Shown here one piece after another: positions 5,348 to 12,457 of a stretch of DNA of 12,983 nt (the first letter of the stretch is position 1; each line of letters starts with the position of its first letter). The notes beneath the pieces were generated by a model. It saw only the letters and a list, made by a program, of their open reading frames with translations. It made no database searches and was not told the origin of the DNA. Origin of the DNA: CAYSBK01 sp964429265 (GTDB taxonomy: Bacteria > Planctomycetota > Phycisphaerae > Sedimentisphaerales > Anaerobacaceae); contig CAYSBK010000058.1 in the NCBI GenBank assembly GCA_964429265.1, positions 1 through 12,983 on the forward strand. Reading direction: 5' to 3'. The translations under genes and the position numbers were made by a program.

Positions 5348-7534
5348 ATGCCGGAGGTTTTCAAGCAGAAGATATTGCGGCACCTGAGACATTCCGACTA
5401 TTCGCCGGTGAAGCTGGGTCAACTGGCGAAGTCGCTGGGCGTGGGTCCGGAGGATTATGAGCAGTTCAAGGAGGCGTTTGAGCAACTGCGAGCGGCAGGG
5501 CGGGTGGTAATCGGCTCGAAGAGCCTTGTGACGCTGCCGCCCTTGTCGGGTCGTATCATAGGGACGTTCCGTGCGAATCCGCGGGGGTTTGGTTTTGTAA
5601 GCCCGCTGGAGCCAAGTTGCCACGGGGATTTGTTTATCGCGCCGGGCCAAACGCGCGATGCGATGACGGGTGATACGGTAGTGGCGAAGGTGGTTCGCAA
5701 GGGCGTGCGGGGCGGCCAGCCGCGGTACAGCGGCAAGATCGTGGAGGTGCTGGAGCGGGCCGATAACAGGTTCGTCGGCACTTTGACTAGGCAGGGCGGC
5801 AACTGGCTGGTGTTGCCGGAGGGCAACAGGTTCGTGGAGCCTATCGGCGTTGACGACGTCAGCGCCAAGAACGCCCGGGAAAAAGACAAGGTGGTGGTGG
5901 AGATACTGACTTACCCGACGCGGGAGTACCTTGCTCGCGGCGTTATCACGAAGGTGCTCGGCCGCAGTGGGCGATACGAGACGGAGATCAACTCTACAAT
6001 CGAGCAGTACCGGCTGCCGGTGGAGTTCGACGAGGCTGCGTTGCAGCAGGCTCGTGCGGCGGCGGGCGCGTTCGACCCGGATAGTTCGAGCGGTAGGGAG
6101 GATATAACGGACAAGCTGCTGATTACAATCGACCCGCCTGACGCGAAGGATTTCGACGATGCGATAAGCCTGGAGGTGGACTCAAAAGGCAACCGCGTGT
6201 TGGGGGTGCACATTGCGGACGTGAGTTGCTTCGTCGGCGGCGGCACGGCGCTTGACGGGGAGGCGAGGGTCCGCGGCAACAGCGTTTACCTTCCCGGCAG
6301 GACGCTGCCGATGCTGCCGGAGATACTGAGCAACGGCGTATGCAGTCTGCAGCCCGGGCAGAAGAGGTTCGCCAAGAGTGTTTACCTCACGTATGACGAG
6401 GAGGGCAACGTGGTGTCGCGGCGGTTTGCGAACTCGGTGATATGTTCGAAGCAGCGGCTGACGTACCAGCAGGCCGACAAGGTGCTGAAGGGCAGGACAA
6501 AGACCGTAAAGGCTGCGGTGGCGGAGATGCTCAAGGAGATGGAGGCCCTGGCGCGGACGATCGAAAACAGACGAATCAAGGCCGGTATGCTGCACTTGGA
6601 GATACCGGAGACGGAGGTGATTTTCGACAAATCCGGTCGTGTTGTTGACGCCTGCCCGGCCGATACGAGCTATCCGCACACGATCATCGAGATGTTTATG
6701 GTGGAGGCGAACGAGGCGGTGGCGGCTTTCCTGGACAGGCAGAACGTCGAGTTCATACGTCGTATTCACCCTGAGCCTGACAGCCTGAGTATGAAGAGCC
6801 TGTCGCAGTTGGTGCGAGCGATAGGTCTTTCGCTGCCGCGCAATCCGGACCGTTTTGCCATACAGGAATTGCTTTCGGGTGTTGCGGGCAGCGAGGTGTC
6901 GCTTGCGGTGAACCTGGCGGTGTTGCGAAGCCTTGAGAAGGCACAGTACTCGCCGCTGCATATGGGTCACTACGCGCTGGCGTCGGAGCATTACTGTCAT
7001 TTCACAAGCCCGATCCGGCGGTACGCGGACCTGCTGGTGCATCGGCTGCTGCAGCAGTGCCTGGAAGGTGACGGCAAAGCTGCGCGGGCGGCGGAAGAGG
7101 ACCTGGCCGAGACCGGCAGGCATCTGAGTTTCACCGAGCAACGGGCCGAAGACGCGGAGCAGGAGCTGAAGACGGTCTTGATTCTGCAGATGCTTGCAGA
7201 TCACGTCGGAGAAGAACTCGACGCGGTGGTGACGGGGTTGGCGAGCTTCGGCGTGTTTGTCAGGTCGGTCAGATACGGAATTGAGGGGTTGGTGAGACTG
7301 GAGGAGCTGGCCGGCGATTCGTGGCGGTACGATGCGAAGACGCACTGCGTTCTGGGTCAACGGACGGGGCATGTCATTCACCTGGGGCAGGCGATGAAGG
7401 TGCGCATCATTTCGGTGAACGTGCCGGGGCGCCAATTGAACGTTGTGCCGGCGCAGCCGATTGCAAAGGCCGGTCACGGCCGCGGTCGGAACAAAACGGG
7501 GAGGCGGCCCGCCAGAAGGGGCCGAAGGAGATAA
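5348..7534 (+). CDS. rnr: ribonuclease R (RNB-family 3'-5' exoribonuclease)
   Basis: This 728-residue protein degrades structured RNA from the 3' end; in other bacteria it acts in rRNA and tmRNA-linked mRNA turnover. Domains in order are a winged-helix N-terminus (about 1-65), two cold-shock domains (about 68-120, starting SGRIIGTFRANPRGFGFV, and 128-200), the RNB catalytic domain (about 248-575) and an S1 domain (about 622-700, GLASFGVFV). A short Arg-rich tail GRRPARRGRRR follows. The four catalytic aspartates are visible in IDPPDAKDFDDAI (D262, D268, D270, D271), with RRIHPEPD and HFTSPIRRYADLLVHR further on. It is somewhat shorter than the E. coli (813) and B. subtilis enzymes. The ATG follows GAGGGGA at seven bases. 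No promoter was found between the terminator and the gene, so expression depends on read-through or a promoter further upstream. Confidence 0.95.
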   Translation: MPEVFKQKILRHLRHSDYSPVKLGQLAKSLGVGPEDYEQFKEAFEQLRAAGRVVIGSKSLVTLPPLSGRIIGTFRANPRGFGFVSPLEPSCHGDLFIAPGQTRDAMTGDTVVAKVVRKGVRGGQPRYSGKIVEVLERADNRFVGTLTRQGGNWLVLPEGNRFVEPIGVDDVSAKNAREKDKVVVEILTYPTREYLARGVITKVLGRSGRYETEINSTIEQYRLPVEFDEAALQQARAAAGAFDPDSSSGREDITDKLLITIDPPDAKDFDDAISLEVDSKGNRVLGVHIADVSCFVGGGTALDGEARVRGNSVYLPGRTLPMLPEILSNGVCSLQPGQKRFAKSVYLTYDEEGNVVSRRFANSVICSKQRLTYQQADKVLKGRTKTVKAAVAEMLKEMEALARTIENRRIKAGMLHLEIPETEVIFDKSGRVVDACPADTSYPHTIIEMFMVEANEAVAAFLDRQNVEFIRRIHPEPDSLSMKSLSQLVRAIGLSLPRNPDRFAIQELLSGVAGSEVSLAVNLAVLRSLEKAQYSPLHMGHYALASEHYCHFTSPIRRYADLLVHRLLQQCLEGDGKAARAAEEDLAETGRHLSFTEQRAEDAEQELKTVLILQMLADHVGEELDAVVTGLASFGVFVRSVRYGIEGLVRLEELAGDSWRYDAKTHCVLGQRTGHVIHLGQAMKVRIISVNVPGRQLNVVPAQPIAKAGHGRGRNKTGRRPARRGRRR

Positions 7535-7571
7535 CAGCGCGTCGGGCGGGCTTACGTGGCGGCCGGTCGGG

Positions 7572-7600
7572 TTGACAGGAGGGGGTGAGTCTGCGATACT
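7572..7600 (+). promoter_or_regulatory. promoter of efp-secA
   Basis: A perfect TTGACA (7572-7577) and GATACT (7595-7600) are spaced by 17 bp, and TGC directly before the -10 makes it extended. The start is expected near 7607, leaving a leader of about 80 bases before the efp ATG at 7687. Confidence 0.6.
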
Positions 7601-7686
7601 GCCGGTTGCAATTTATCCTGGAGTTGGTGTGCCGGCGTGGTGCGTGTCGGCGCAGAGATATGTTTTTTAGTTTTTCGGAGCAGCAA

Positions 7687-8247
7687 ATGAGAGCATCAGA
7701 GATGCGAAAAGGTCAGACGGTTAAGATCGACGGCAAGCTTTACGCGATAGTTGATTACCAGCACGTCAAGCTCGGCAAGGGCGGTGCGGTTTACCAGACG
7801 AAGCTCAAGAGCCTAACCGACGGTTTGATTCACAACGTTCGGCTGCGGGCGGAGGAGGAGGTGGAAGAGGCGTACCTGGACAGGCGCACATATGAGTACC
7901 TGTACTCGTCCGGCAGCGAGCACGTCTTGATGGATACGCAGACTTACGACCAGATATCGCTGGATGATGAGACTTTCGGCGATGCGCAGAAGTACGTCAA
8001 GCCGAACACGCAACTGCAGGTCAGTACGTACCAGGGCAAGCCTGTTACGGTGACCCTTCCGACGACGGTGGACCTGGAGGTGACGGAGACCGCGCCGGAG
8101 ATAAAGGGTGCCACGGCGACCAACCAGAACAAGCCGGCGACGCTTGAGACGGGTGTAGTGGTTTCGGTGCCGCCGTTTGTCAGGGTCGGGGACGTTATCC
8201 GGGTTGATACGCGGACGGGGCAGTATGTGACCCGCGTGAAAGAATAG
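7687..8247 (+). CDS. efp: translation elongation factor P
   Basis: This 186-residue protein, the standard EF-P length, binds between the P and E sites of the ribosome and relieves stalling at proline runs. The N-terminal KOW-like domain carries the tip loop HVKLGKGGAVY, in which K31 corresponds to the modifiable lysine (K34 in E. coli). Two OB domains follow, ending in the EF-P signature KPATLETGVVVSVPPFV and then RVGDVIRVDTRTGQYVTRV. The ATG at 7687 is preceded by GGAG six bases upstream (7677-7680). The frame is open further up, but that part is not EF-P-like. The tip loop has Leu where GKG is usually preceded by Pro (PGKG); the modification pathway cannot be told from this window. secA starts four bases after its stop. 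Confidence 0.95.
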   Translation: MRASEMRKGQTVKIDGKLYAIVDYQHVKLGKGGAVYQTKLKSLTDGLIHNVRLRAEEEVEEAYLDRRTYEYLYSSGSEHVLMDTQTYDQISLDDETFGDAQKYVKPNTQLQVSTYQGKPVTVTLPTTVDLEVTETAPEIKGATATNQNKPATLETGVVVSVPPFVRVGDVIRVDTRTGQYVTRVKE

Positions 8248-8251
8248 GGTT

Positions 8252-11200
8252 ATGGCGCTCGAGAATATCAACAAGCTTTTGGTGAAGATATTCGGTTCTC
8301 GCAACGAGCGGCTGATAAAAGCGTACTCGGTCATTGCGCAACGGGCGGGCGAACTTGAACAGCAGATAAGAGAGCTTGACGACGAGGCACTGAAGGGCAA
8401 GACCGAGCAATTCAAGGCCCGGCTGCGTGAGGGTAGCAAGCCGGAGGATATCCTGCCGGAGGCGTTCGCGGTGGTGCGTGAGGCGGCGCGGCGGAATGTC
8501 CAGATGCGGCATTTCGATGTGCAGTTGATAGGGGGGAACGTGCTTTACCAGGGCAAGATCGCCGAGATGGCCACGGGGGAGGGTAAGACGCTTGTTGCGA
8601 CGCTGGCGGCGTACCTGGTGCATCTTACCGGCAGGAGGGTGCACATTGTGACGGTCAATGACTACCTGGCCAAGCGTGACGCCGAGTGGATGGGGCCGGT
8701 GTACCGGGCGCTGGGGCTTAGCGTGGGCGCCATACAGGCTGATATGGACACCGCCGGCGACGAACGCAAGAGCCAGTATGCCTGCGACATAACTTACGGC
8801 ACGAACAACGAGTTCGGCTTCGACTATCTGCGGGACAATATGAAGATATCCCTGGAGCAGATGGTCCAAAGCGACCTGGAGTACGCGATCATCGACGAGG
8901 TCGATTCGATTCTGATCGACGAGGCGAGGACGCCGCTTATCATTTCGGGCCCGGCATTTGATGACGTTTCGAGGTACAAGAAGGCCGACCAGGTAGCCAG
9001 GAAACTCATCAGTTTGCAGAGCCAGTACGACCGGCTGCAGAGCCAGATAGAATCGGCGCAGCGGCGGCTGGCGAATGCCCAGGGGGAGCTTTCAGAAGCG
9101 AAGAAGAAGAAGGACGATAACCGTATCAAGAAGGCCCAGAAGGTGATTGAGCAATGCCAGGCGGAGATCGAGCAGGCGCAGGCACGCCTTGCGGAGGCGA
9201 CGCAATACTACGAGGTCGAGTATGACAAGAAGGCGGTACACCTGACGCACGAGGGGATCAGCGCGGCCCAGGAAATAGCGGGGGTTGGTTCGTTCTTTAC
9301 AGGCTCGAACATGGAATGGCCTCATCTTCTCGAACAGAGCCTGCGTGCTCACATAACGTTCGAGAAGGAGATCGACTACGTGGTGATGGACGACAAGGTG
9401 GTGATCGTTGACGAGTTTACGGGCCGACTTATGCACGGGCGGCAATGGTCGGACGGGCTTCACCAGGCGGTGGAGGCGAAGGAGAACGTGCCGATCAAGG
9501 AGGAGACACAGACGCTGGCCACCATCACGTTGCAGAACTTTTTCAAGCTTTACGGGCAGATAGCCGGTATGACCGGTACGGCGGCCACCGAGGCGGAAGA
9601 GTTTATGAATATATACGGCCTGGAGGTGGTGATCATACCGACGAACAAGCCGTGCATAAGAAACGACATGGAGGACGTGATTTACAAGACGATGAAGGAG
9701 AAGTTCAGTGCGATAGTGGACGAGATATACCAGATCAGCAGTTCGGGTCGGCCGCTGCTGGTGGGTACGGTGAGCGTTGAGAAGAACGAAGCGTTATCGG
9801 CGGCGCTGAAAAAGAAATACGGGCTGGAACACGAGGTTCTGAACGCCAAGCATCACGAGCGTGAGGCCCAGATAGTGGCCAAGGCCGGCCAGCAGCACAA
9901 GGGGCGCGACGGCCGGGTCAGGGGCAACGTTACGATAGCGACGAATATGGCCGGCCGCGGGACAGACATCAAGCTCGGCCCGGGTGTCGCAGAGATAGGG
10001 GGATTGCACGTTCTTGGGACGGAGCGGCACGAGGCCAGGCGGATTGACAATCAGCTTCGAGGCAGGGCGGGCAGGCAGGGTGATGCGGGTTCGAGCCAGT
10101 TCTTTCTGTGTTTCGACGACGACCTGATGCGGATATTCGCGCCGGAATGGACGGTGAAGGCGCTTTCGTGGATTGGATGGGAAGAGGGTCAGCCCATCTA
10201 CCATAGGAGGATAAGCAAGGGCATCGAAAAGGCGCAGAAGAAGGTTGAGCAGCGGAACTTCGAGGTGCGCAAGAGCCTGCTGGAATACGATGAGGTGATG
10301 GACTACCAGCGGAAGATTTTCTATGCCCGCAGGCGTAACATTCTGGCGGGCAAGGACCTGAAGAACATCATCCTGGAGATGATAGAAAACACGATCACGA
10401 AGAGCTGCGCGACGATTTTCGACAGGAATTATCCGCTTCGCTGCATAATCGAGTGGGCGAGAACCAACTTCGGGGTGGACCTGAAGGAATCGGATATTTC
10501 AGGCCTTGAAGTGGCCGATATTGAGCGGTTGATAAAGGACCGTGCGAAGGACAGAACGACGAACGAAATTTCACTTTCGCTGGGCGAGTATCTCGAGGAC
10601 TACCAGGACCCGCGGAGCTGGGATGTTTCGGGCTTGAGCAAGTGGGCGATGAGCGCGTTCCGGGTGAATCTCAGTCCCTCGCAGATCAAGAAGCTACAGC
10701 CCGAGGAGATAGAAGAGCAACTGGTTGCGGCCGCGTGTGCGCAGATAGACAAGAAGGACTGTTCGCCGCTCAGGAAGTTTCTCTCGGACGATTTCGCGGC
10801 GCGGCAATTCGCGGACTGGGCACTGGCCAAGTTCGACATTGAACTGGACGTTGAGTATCTGAAGGCCGAGAAGCCGCAGGAAATCCAGCAACGTCTGATT
10901 GAAGCGGCATCGGCAAAATACAGGCGGCGTGAGATAGAGTATCCGGTTGAGTTTGCGATGAACATGGTGTACGGCCAGCGCGAACCAAATGTTTACGCGT
11001 ACGAGGCGCTGGCGGAGTGGGCGAACAGCAAGTTCAACGCGGGTCTTTCCGCCGACGACATAGCCAGGACCCGTCCGGAGAAGCTTTACAAACAACTGCT
11101 GGAGCTCAGCGAGAGTTACAACGACGGGCAGCTCGAGCGGGAGTTGGATTCAAAGATGGCTGAGCTGAGCCCGTCTGAGCTTGTCAACTGGGCCAACAAC

Positions 11201-11740
11201 AGGTTCAAGGCGTCGTTGAGCGAAGATGAACTGGGTGACGGCCCACAGCGCAGGGAGAGACTGTTTCAGGTTGCCAGGCAGTTCCTGCGTTCGGAGTTGA
11301 GCGAACTGGAGAAATACGTGCTGCTGCAGATTTACGACAGCACGTGGAAGGACCACCTGTATGCGATGGACCATCTCAAAGAGAGCATCTGGACCCGCTC
11401 GTTCGCGGAGAAAGACCCGAAGGTTGAGTACAAGCGGGAGGGGTACCGGATGTTCACCGAGATGCTGGAGACGATAGAAGACCGCGTCACGAACGTGATA
11501 TTCCGGGTGCGGCTGGAGGCCGGTGCCCGGGCCCGCAGCGTCTGGCAGGTCAGCAGCATGGCCCACGACGAGGTAGGGCAGTTTGCGATGGCGGAGCGGC
11601 AGCGTGCGGCGGCCCAGGCCCCGCAGGGCGAGGTGAGAGTCAAGCGGATACAACTGGATCATCCGAAGGTCGGGCGGAACGACCCGTGCCCGTGCGGCAG
11701 CGGCAAAAAGTACAAGAAATGCTGTGGGAAGCCGGGGTAG
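8252..11740 (+). CDS. secA: preprotein translocase ATPase SecA, enlarged
   Basis: SecA drives preproteins through SecYEG at the cytoplasmic membrane. This copy has 1162 residues against roughly 840-900 usually. Motifs: Walker A MATGEGKT (106-113), VNDYLAKRDAEWM, Walker B IIDEVDSILIDEARTPLI (DEVD 215-218), IVDEFTGRLMHGRQWSDGLHQ, IAGMTGTA, IATNMAGRGTDIKL, the RGRAGRQGD arginine-finger region, DSTWKDHLYAMDHL and VEYKREGYRMF. The C-terminal SEC-C zinc motif CPCGSGKKYKKCC (C1146, C1148, C1157, C1158) is complete. The extra length is a coiled-coil hairpin in the preprotein-crosslinking domain (about 254-318) and five W-A-x3-F repeats in the C-terminal helical region (731-1012). All core motifs are intact, so it should be the working housekeeping copy. 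The start is four bases after the efp stop with only a weak AGGG, which suggests translational coupling. Confidence 0.97.
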   Translation: MALENINKLLVKIFGSRNERLIKAYSVIAQRAGELEQQIRELDDEALKGKTEQFKARLREGSKPEDILPEAFAVVREAARRNVQMRHFDVQLIGGNVLYQGKIAEMATGEGKTLVATLAAYLVHLTGRRVHIVTVNDYLAKRDAEWMGPVYRALGLSVGAIQADMDTAGDERKSQYACDITYGTNNEFGFDYLRDNMKISLEQMVQSDLEYAIIDEVDSILIDEARTPLIISGPAFDDVSRYKKADQVARKLISLQSQYDRLQSQIESAQRRLANAQGELSEAKKKKDDNRIKKAQKVIEQCQAEIEQAQARLAEATQYYEVEYDKKAVHLTHEGISAAQEIAGVGSFFTGSNMEWPHLLEQSLRAHITFEKEIDYVVMDDKVVIVDEFTGRLMHGRQWSDGLHQAVEAKENVPIKEETQTLATITLQNFFKLYGQIAGMTGTAATEAEEFMNIYGLEVVIIPTNKPCIRNDMEDVIYKTMKEKFSAIVDEIYQISSSGRPLLVGTVSVEKNEALSAALKKKYGLEHEVLNAKHHEREAQIVAKAGQQHKGRDGRVRGNVTIATNMAGRGTDIKLGPGVAEIGGLHVLGTERHEARRIDNQLRGRAGRQGDAGSSQFFLCFDDDLMRIFAPEWTVKALSWIGWEEGQPIYHRRISKGIEKAQKKVEQRNFEVRKSLLEYDEVMDYQRKIFYARRRNILAGKDLKNIILEMIENTITKSCATIFDRNYPLRCIIEWARTNFGVDLKESDISGLEVADIERLIKDRAKDRTTNEISLSLGEYLEDYQDPRSWDVSGLSKWAMSAFRVNLSPSQIKKLQPEEIEEQLVAAACAQIDKKDCSPLRKFLSDDFAARQFADWALAKFDIELDVEYLKAEKPQEIQQRLIEAASAKYRRREIEYPVEFAMNMVYGQREPNVYAYEALAEWANSKFNAGLSADDIARTRPEKLYKQLLELSESYNDGQLERELDSKMAELSPSELVNWANNRFKASLSEDELGDGPQRRERLFQVARQFLRSELSELEKYVLLQIYDSTWKDHLYAMDHLKESIWTRSFAEKDPKVEYKREGYRMFTEMLETIEDRVTNVIFRVRLEAGARARSVWQVSSMAHDEVGQFAMAERQRAAAQAPQGEVRVKRIQLDHPKVGRNDPCPCGSGKKYKKCCGKPG
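9011..9205 (+). other. SecA insertion: antiparallel coiled coil in the crosslinking domain
   Basis: Codons 254-318 lie between the conserved LIISGP segment and EVEYDKKAVHLTHEG, where most SecA proteins have only a short connection. The stretch has two heptad-rich halves (LQSQYDRLQSQIESAQRRL and KVIEQCQAEIEQAQARLAEA) joined by a basic turn, KKKKDDNR (284-291). The halves would pack as a helical hairpin projecting from the domain. Confidence 0.75.
10442..11287 (+). repeat. five tandem W-A-x3-F helical repeats inside SecA
   Basis: Five units begin at about residues 731 (IIEWARTNFGVDL), 795 (LSKWAMSAFRVNLS), 853 (FADWALAKFDIEL), 920 (LAEWANSKFNAGLS) and 977 (LVNWANNRFKASLS). The key Trp residues are 735, 798, 856, 923 and 980, a period of 57-67. 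Units are followed by a PEEI-type helix (PEEIEEQL, PQEIQQRL, PEKLYKQL), an Ala/Glu-rich helix and a variable linker. Ordinary SecA helical wing regions carry roughly one such segment before the VVLLQxxDxxW motif. DNA identity between units is low, so amplification is ancient. Confidence 0.8.
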
Positions 11741-11830
11741 GGCGGCGGCGCGTTAAAATAGGCTGTTGAGTTAAGCGAGATAAAATTGTTCAGGCAAGTT
11801 TGGCCGGTAGCCAGCGGCGGTGCGCAAAAA

Positions 11831-11867
11831 GAAAACATCGAGTAACGTCCAGCTACCCGATGTTTTC
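11831..11867 (-). terminator. hairpin with T-tract, terminator on the minus strand, possibly bidirectional
   Basis: Perfect 10-bp arms GAAAACATCG (11831-11840) and CGATGTTTTC (11858-11867) enclose a 17-base loop. On the minus strand the stem runs directly into TTTTCTTTTT. On the plus strand, 90 bases after the secA stop, the only U-run is within the stem, so termination of secA here is weaker but plausible. Confidence 0.55.
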
Positions 11868-11938
11868 CGGAGGGGAGAAAAACTCTTGGCTATATGTCAT
11901 AATCGGCACGAGGCCGTAGATACTTTAGCAACCTCCGG
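11867..11938. other. 72-bp inverted-repeat-closed element with two inner hairpins
   Basis: CCGGAGG (11867-11873) pairs perfectly with CCTCCGG (11932-11938). Inside lie a small GAG-AAAAA-CTC hairpin (11875-11885) and CGGC-ACGAG-GCCG (11904-11916). The 7-bp closing stem and 72-base length recall a tRNA, but there is no T-loop consensus and no proper anticodon arm on either strand. It could be a regulatory RNA fold or coincidence. Confidence 0.3.
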
Positions 11939-11979
11939 TTTTCGGTACTCTAAATGTTAGTACGTTTAGAGTCCGAAAA
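11939..11979. other. 15-bp inverted repeat with one bulge
   Basis: TTTTCGG-t-ACTCTAAA (11939-11954) pairs with TTTAGAGTCCGAAAA (11965-11979) around a 10-base loop. Inside it GTACT and AGTAC offer a competing 5-bp pairing. No T-tract follows on either strand, so it is not a standard terminator; it could be an operator or an RNA hairpin. Confidence 0.5.
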
Positions 11980-12008
11980 TGTTCCACGTTTTGAGGCGGC
12001 AGTCAACG

Positions 12009-12047
12009 AAAAAATCCGTCCGGCAGGAAAAATTTTTTTTGAGCCGG
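12009..12047 (-). terminator. weak candidate terminator for the minus-strand genes
   Basis: CCGGC (12020-12024) and GCCGG (12043-12047) enclose an A5/T8 stretch (12028-12040) that can extend the stem. On the minus strand a run of six T (opposite 12009-12014) follows five bases after the stem. It lies about 170 bp after the stop of the small minus-strand gene. Confidence 0.3.
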
Positions 12048-12071
12048 GGGCCGTTTGTCCCGCCTTTGTGT

Positions 12072-12100
12072 CGTAACTCCTTTGCAGGAAAGCAGTTACG
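12072..12100. other. strong 11-bp hairpin with one mismatch
   Basis: CGTAACT (12072-12078) pairs with AGTTACG (12094-12100). After a C/C mismatch, CTTT (12080-12083) pairs with AAAG (12089-12092), leaving a 5-base loop GCAGG. No T-tract is present on either side. Confidence 0.5.
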
Positions 12101-12140
12101 TCCCGGGTGGCGGCTGCTTAGGATGCGGCAGGGAGGCCAA

Positions 12141-12203
12141 AACAGCGGTTTTTCGGCGTTGCCGACAGGGCCGTCGGCAGAGGTTTTGCACCGCGAGGCT
12201 GTT
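12141..12203. other. nested inverted repeats (AACAGC/GCTGTT around TGCCGAC/GTCGGCA)
   Basis: The inner stem TGCCGAC (12160-12166) / GTCGGCA (12173-12179) is a perfect 7 bp with a 6-base loop. The outer AACAGC (12141-12146) pairs with GCTGTT (12198-12203), with GGT/ACC adding pairs inside. The nesting suggests a folded transcript and not just a single site. Confidence 0.4.
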
Positions 12204-12217
12204 AGATAGTAGGGGGG

Positions 12218-12457
12218 TCAGATGCGTTTTATCCACCGCAGGCGGAAAACGCGGCGGATTTTCTCCGTGTAGCGGACGCCCAGCCGCTGTGTGCTCGTCT
12301 TGAAGTCGGCGCGGCTCAAATCGGGGCCTGTGGGGCGATGGCGGCGGCGGGGGAGCATCGAGGCCAGGCCGGCAAGGGCCCCCAGCAGCGAGTGTTTGGC
12401 TCCGCGGCGGGTCGTAAGGCGGACCGGCGCCGCTGTCTTGTTATCTCTGGATGGCAT
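12218..12457 (-). CDS. small basic protein of unknown function
   Basis: This 79-residue protein is rich in Arg and Lys, with a hydrophobic patch HSLLGALAGLASML (about 22-35) too short and interrupted to be a sure membrane segment. It has a C-terminal block RLGVRYTEKIRRVFRLRWIKRI that looks conserved and helical. Its ATG (12457-12455) lies inside the end of the upstream gene, a 17-bp overlap, which is typical of coupled translation and the main reason to call it. I do not recognise the family. The basic C-terminal helix could bind nucleic acid or acidic partners; that is only a guess. Candidate terminators lie at 12009-12047 and 11831-11867. Confidence 0.5.
   Translation of the reverse strand: MPSRDNKTAAPVRLTTRRGAKHSLLGALAGLASMLPRRRHRPTGPDLSRADFKTSTQRLGVRYTEKIRRVFRLRWIKRI

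Larger units (their letters stand above)
11741..12217. other. intergenic region with clustered inverted repeats, no convincing gene
   Basis: About 480 bp between secA and the minus-strand small gene have lower GC in the first half and contain at least six strong inverted repeats (listed separately). Short frames at 11979-12209 and 12055-12303 have no motifs, no ribosome binding sites and shifting composition, so I do not call them. I looked for tRNA, tmRNA, RNase P RNA, SRP RNA and common riboswitch signatures and recognised none. An extended -10-like TGTCATAAT at 11895-11903 on the + strand has no -35 partner. The region may hold a structured RNA or simply terminators and remnants. Confidence 0.5.

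Noticed and set aside
6182..7477. 431-codon minus-strand frame across rnr
   Set aside because: The + strand encodes unmistakable RNase R here; the reverse frame is His/Arg/Leu-rich and without domains.
11867..11938. tRNA gene
   Set aside because: Length and acceptor-like stem fit, but no T-loop TTCRA motif, anticodon arm or 3' CCA pattern can be found on either strand.
12228..12236. Single DnaA-box-like TTATCCACC
   Set aside because: One near-match inside a coding frame, with no cluster or AT-rich region nearby, is expected by chance.
11979..12303. Small + strand frames (76 and 82 codons) after secA
   Set aside because: They have no ribosome binding sites and no recognisable motif, and they run through inverted repeats.
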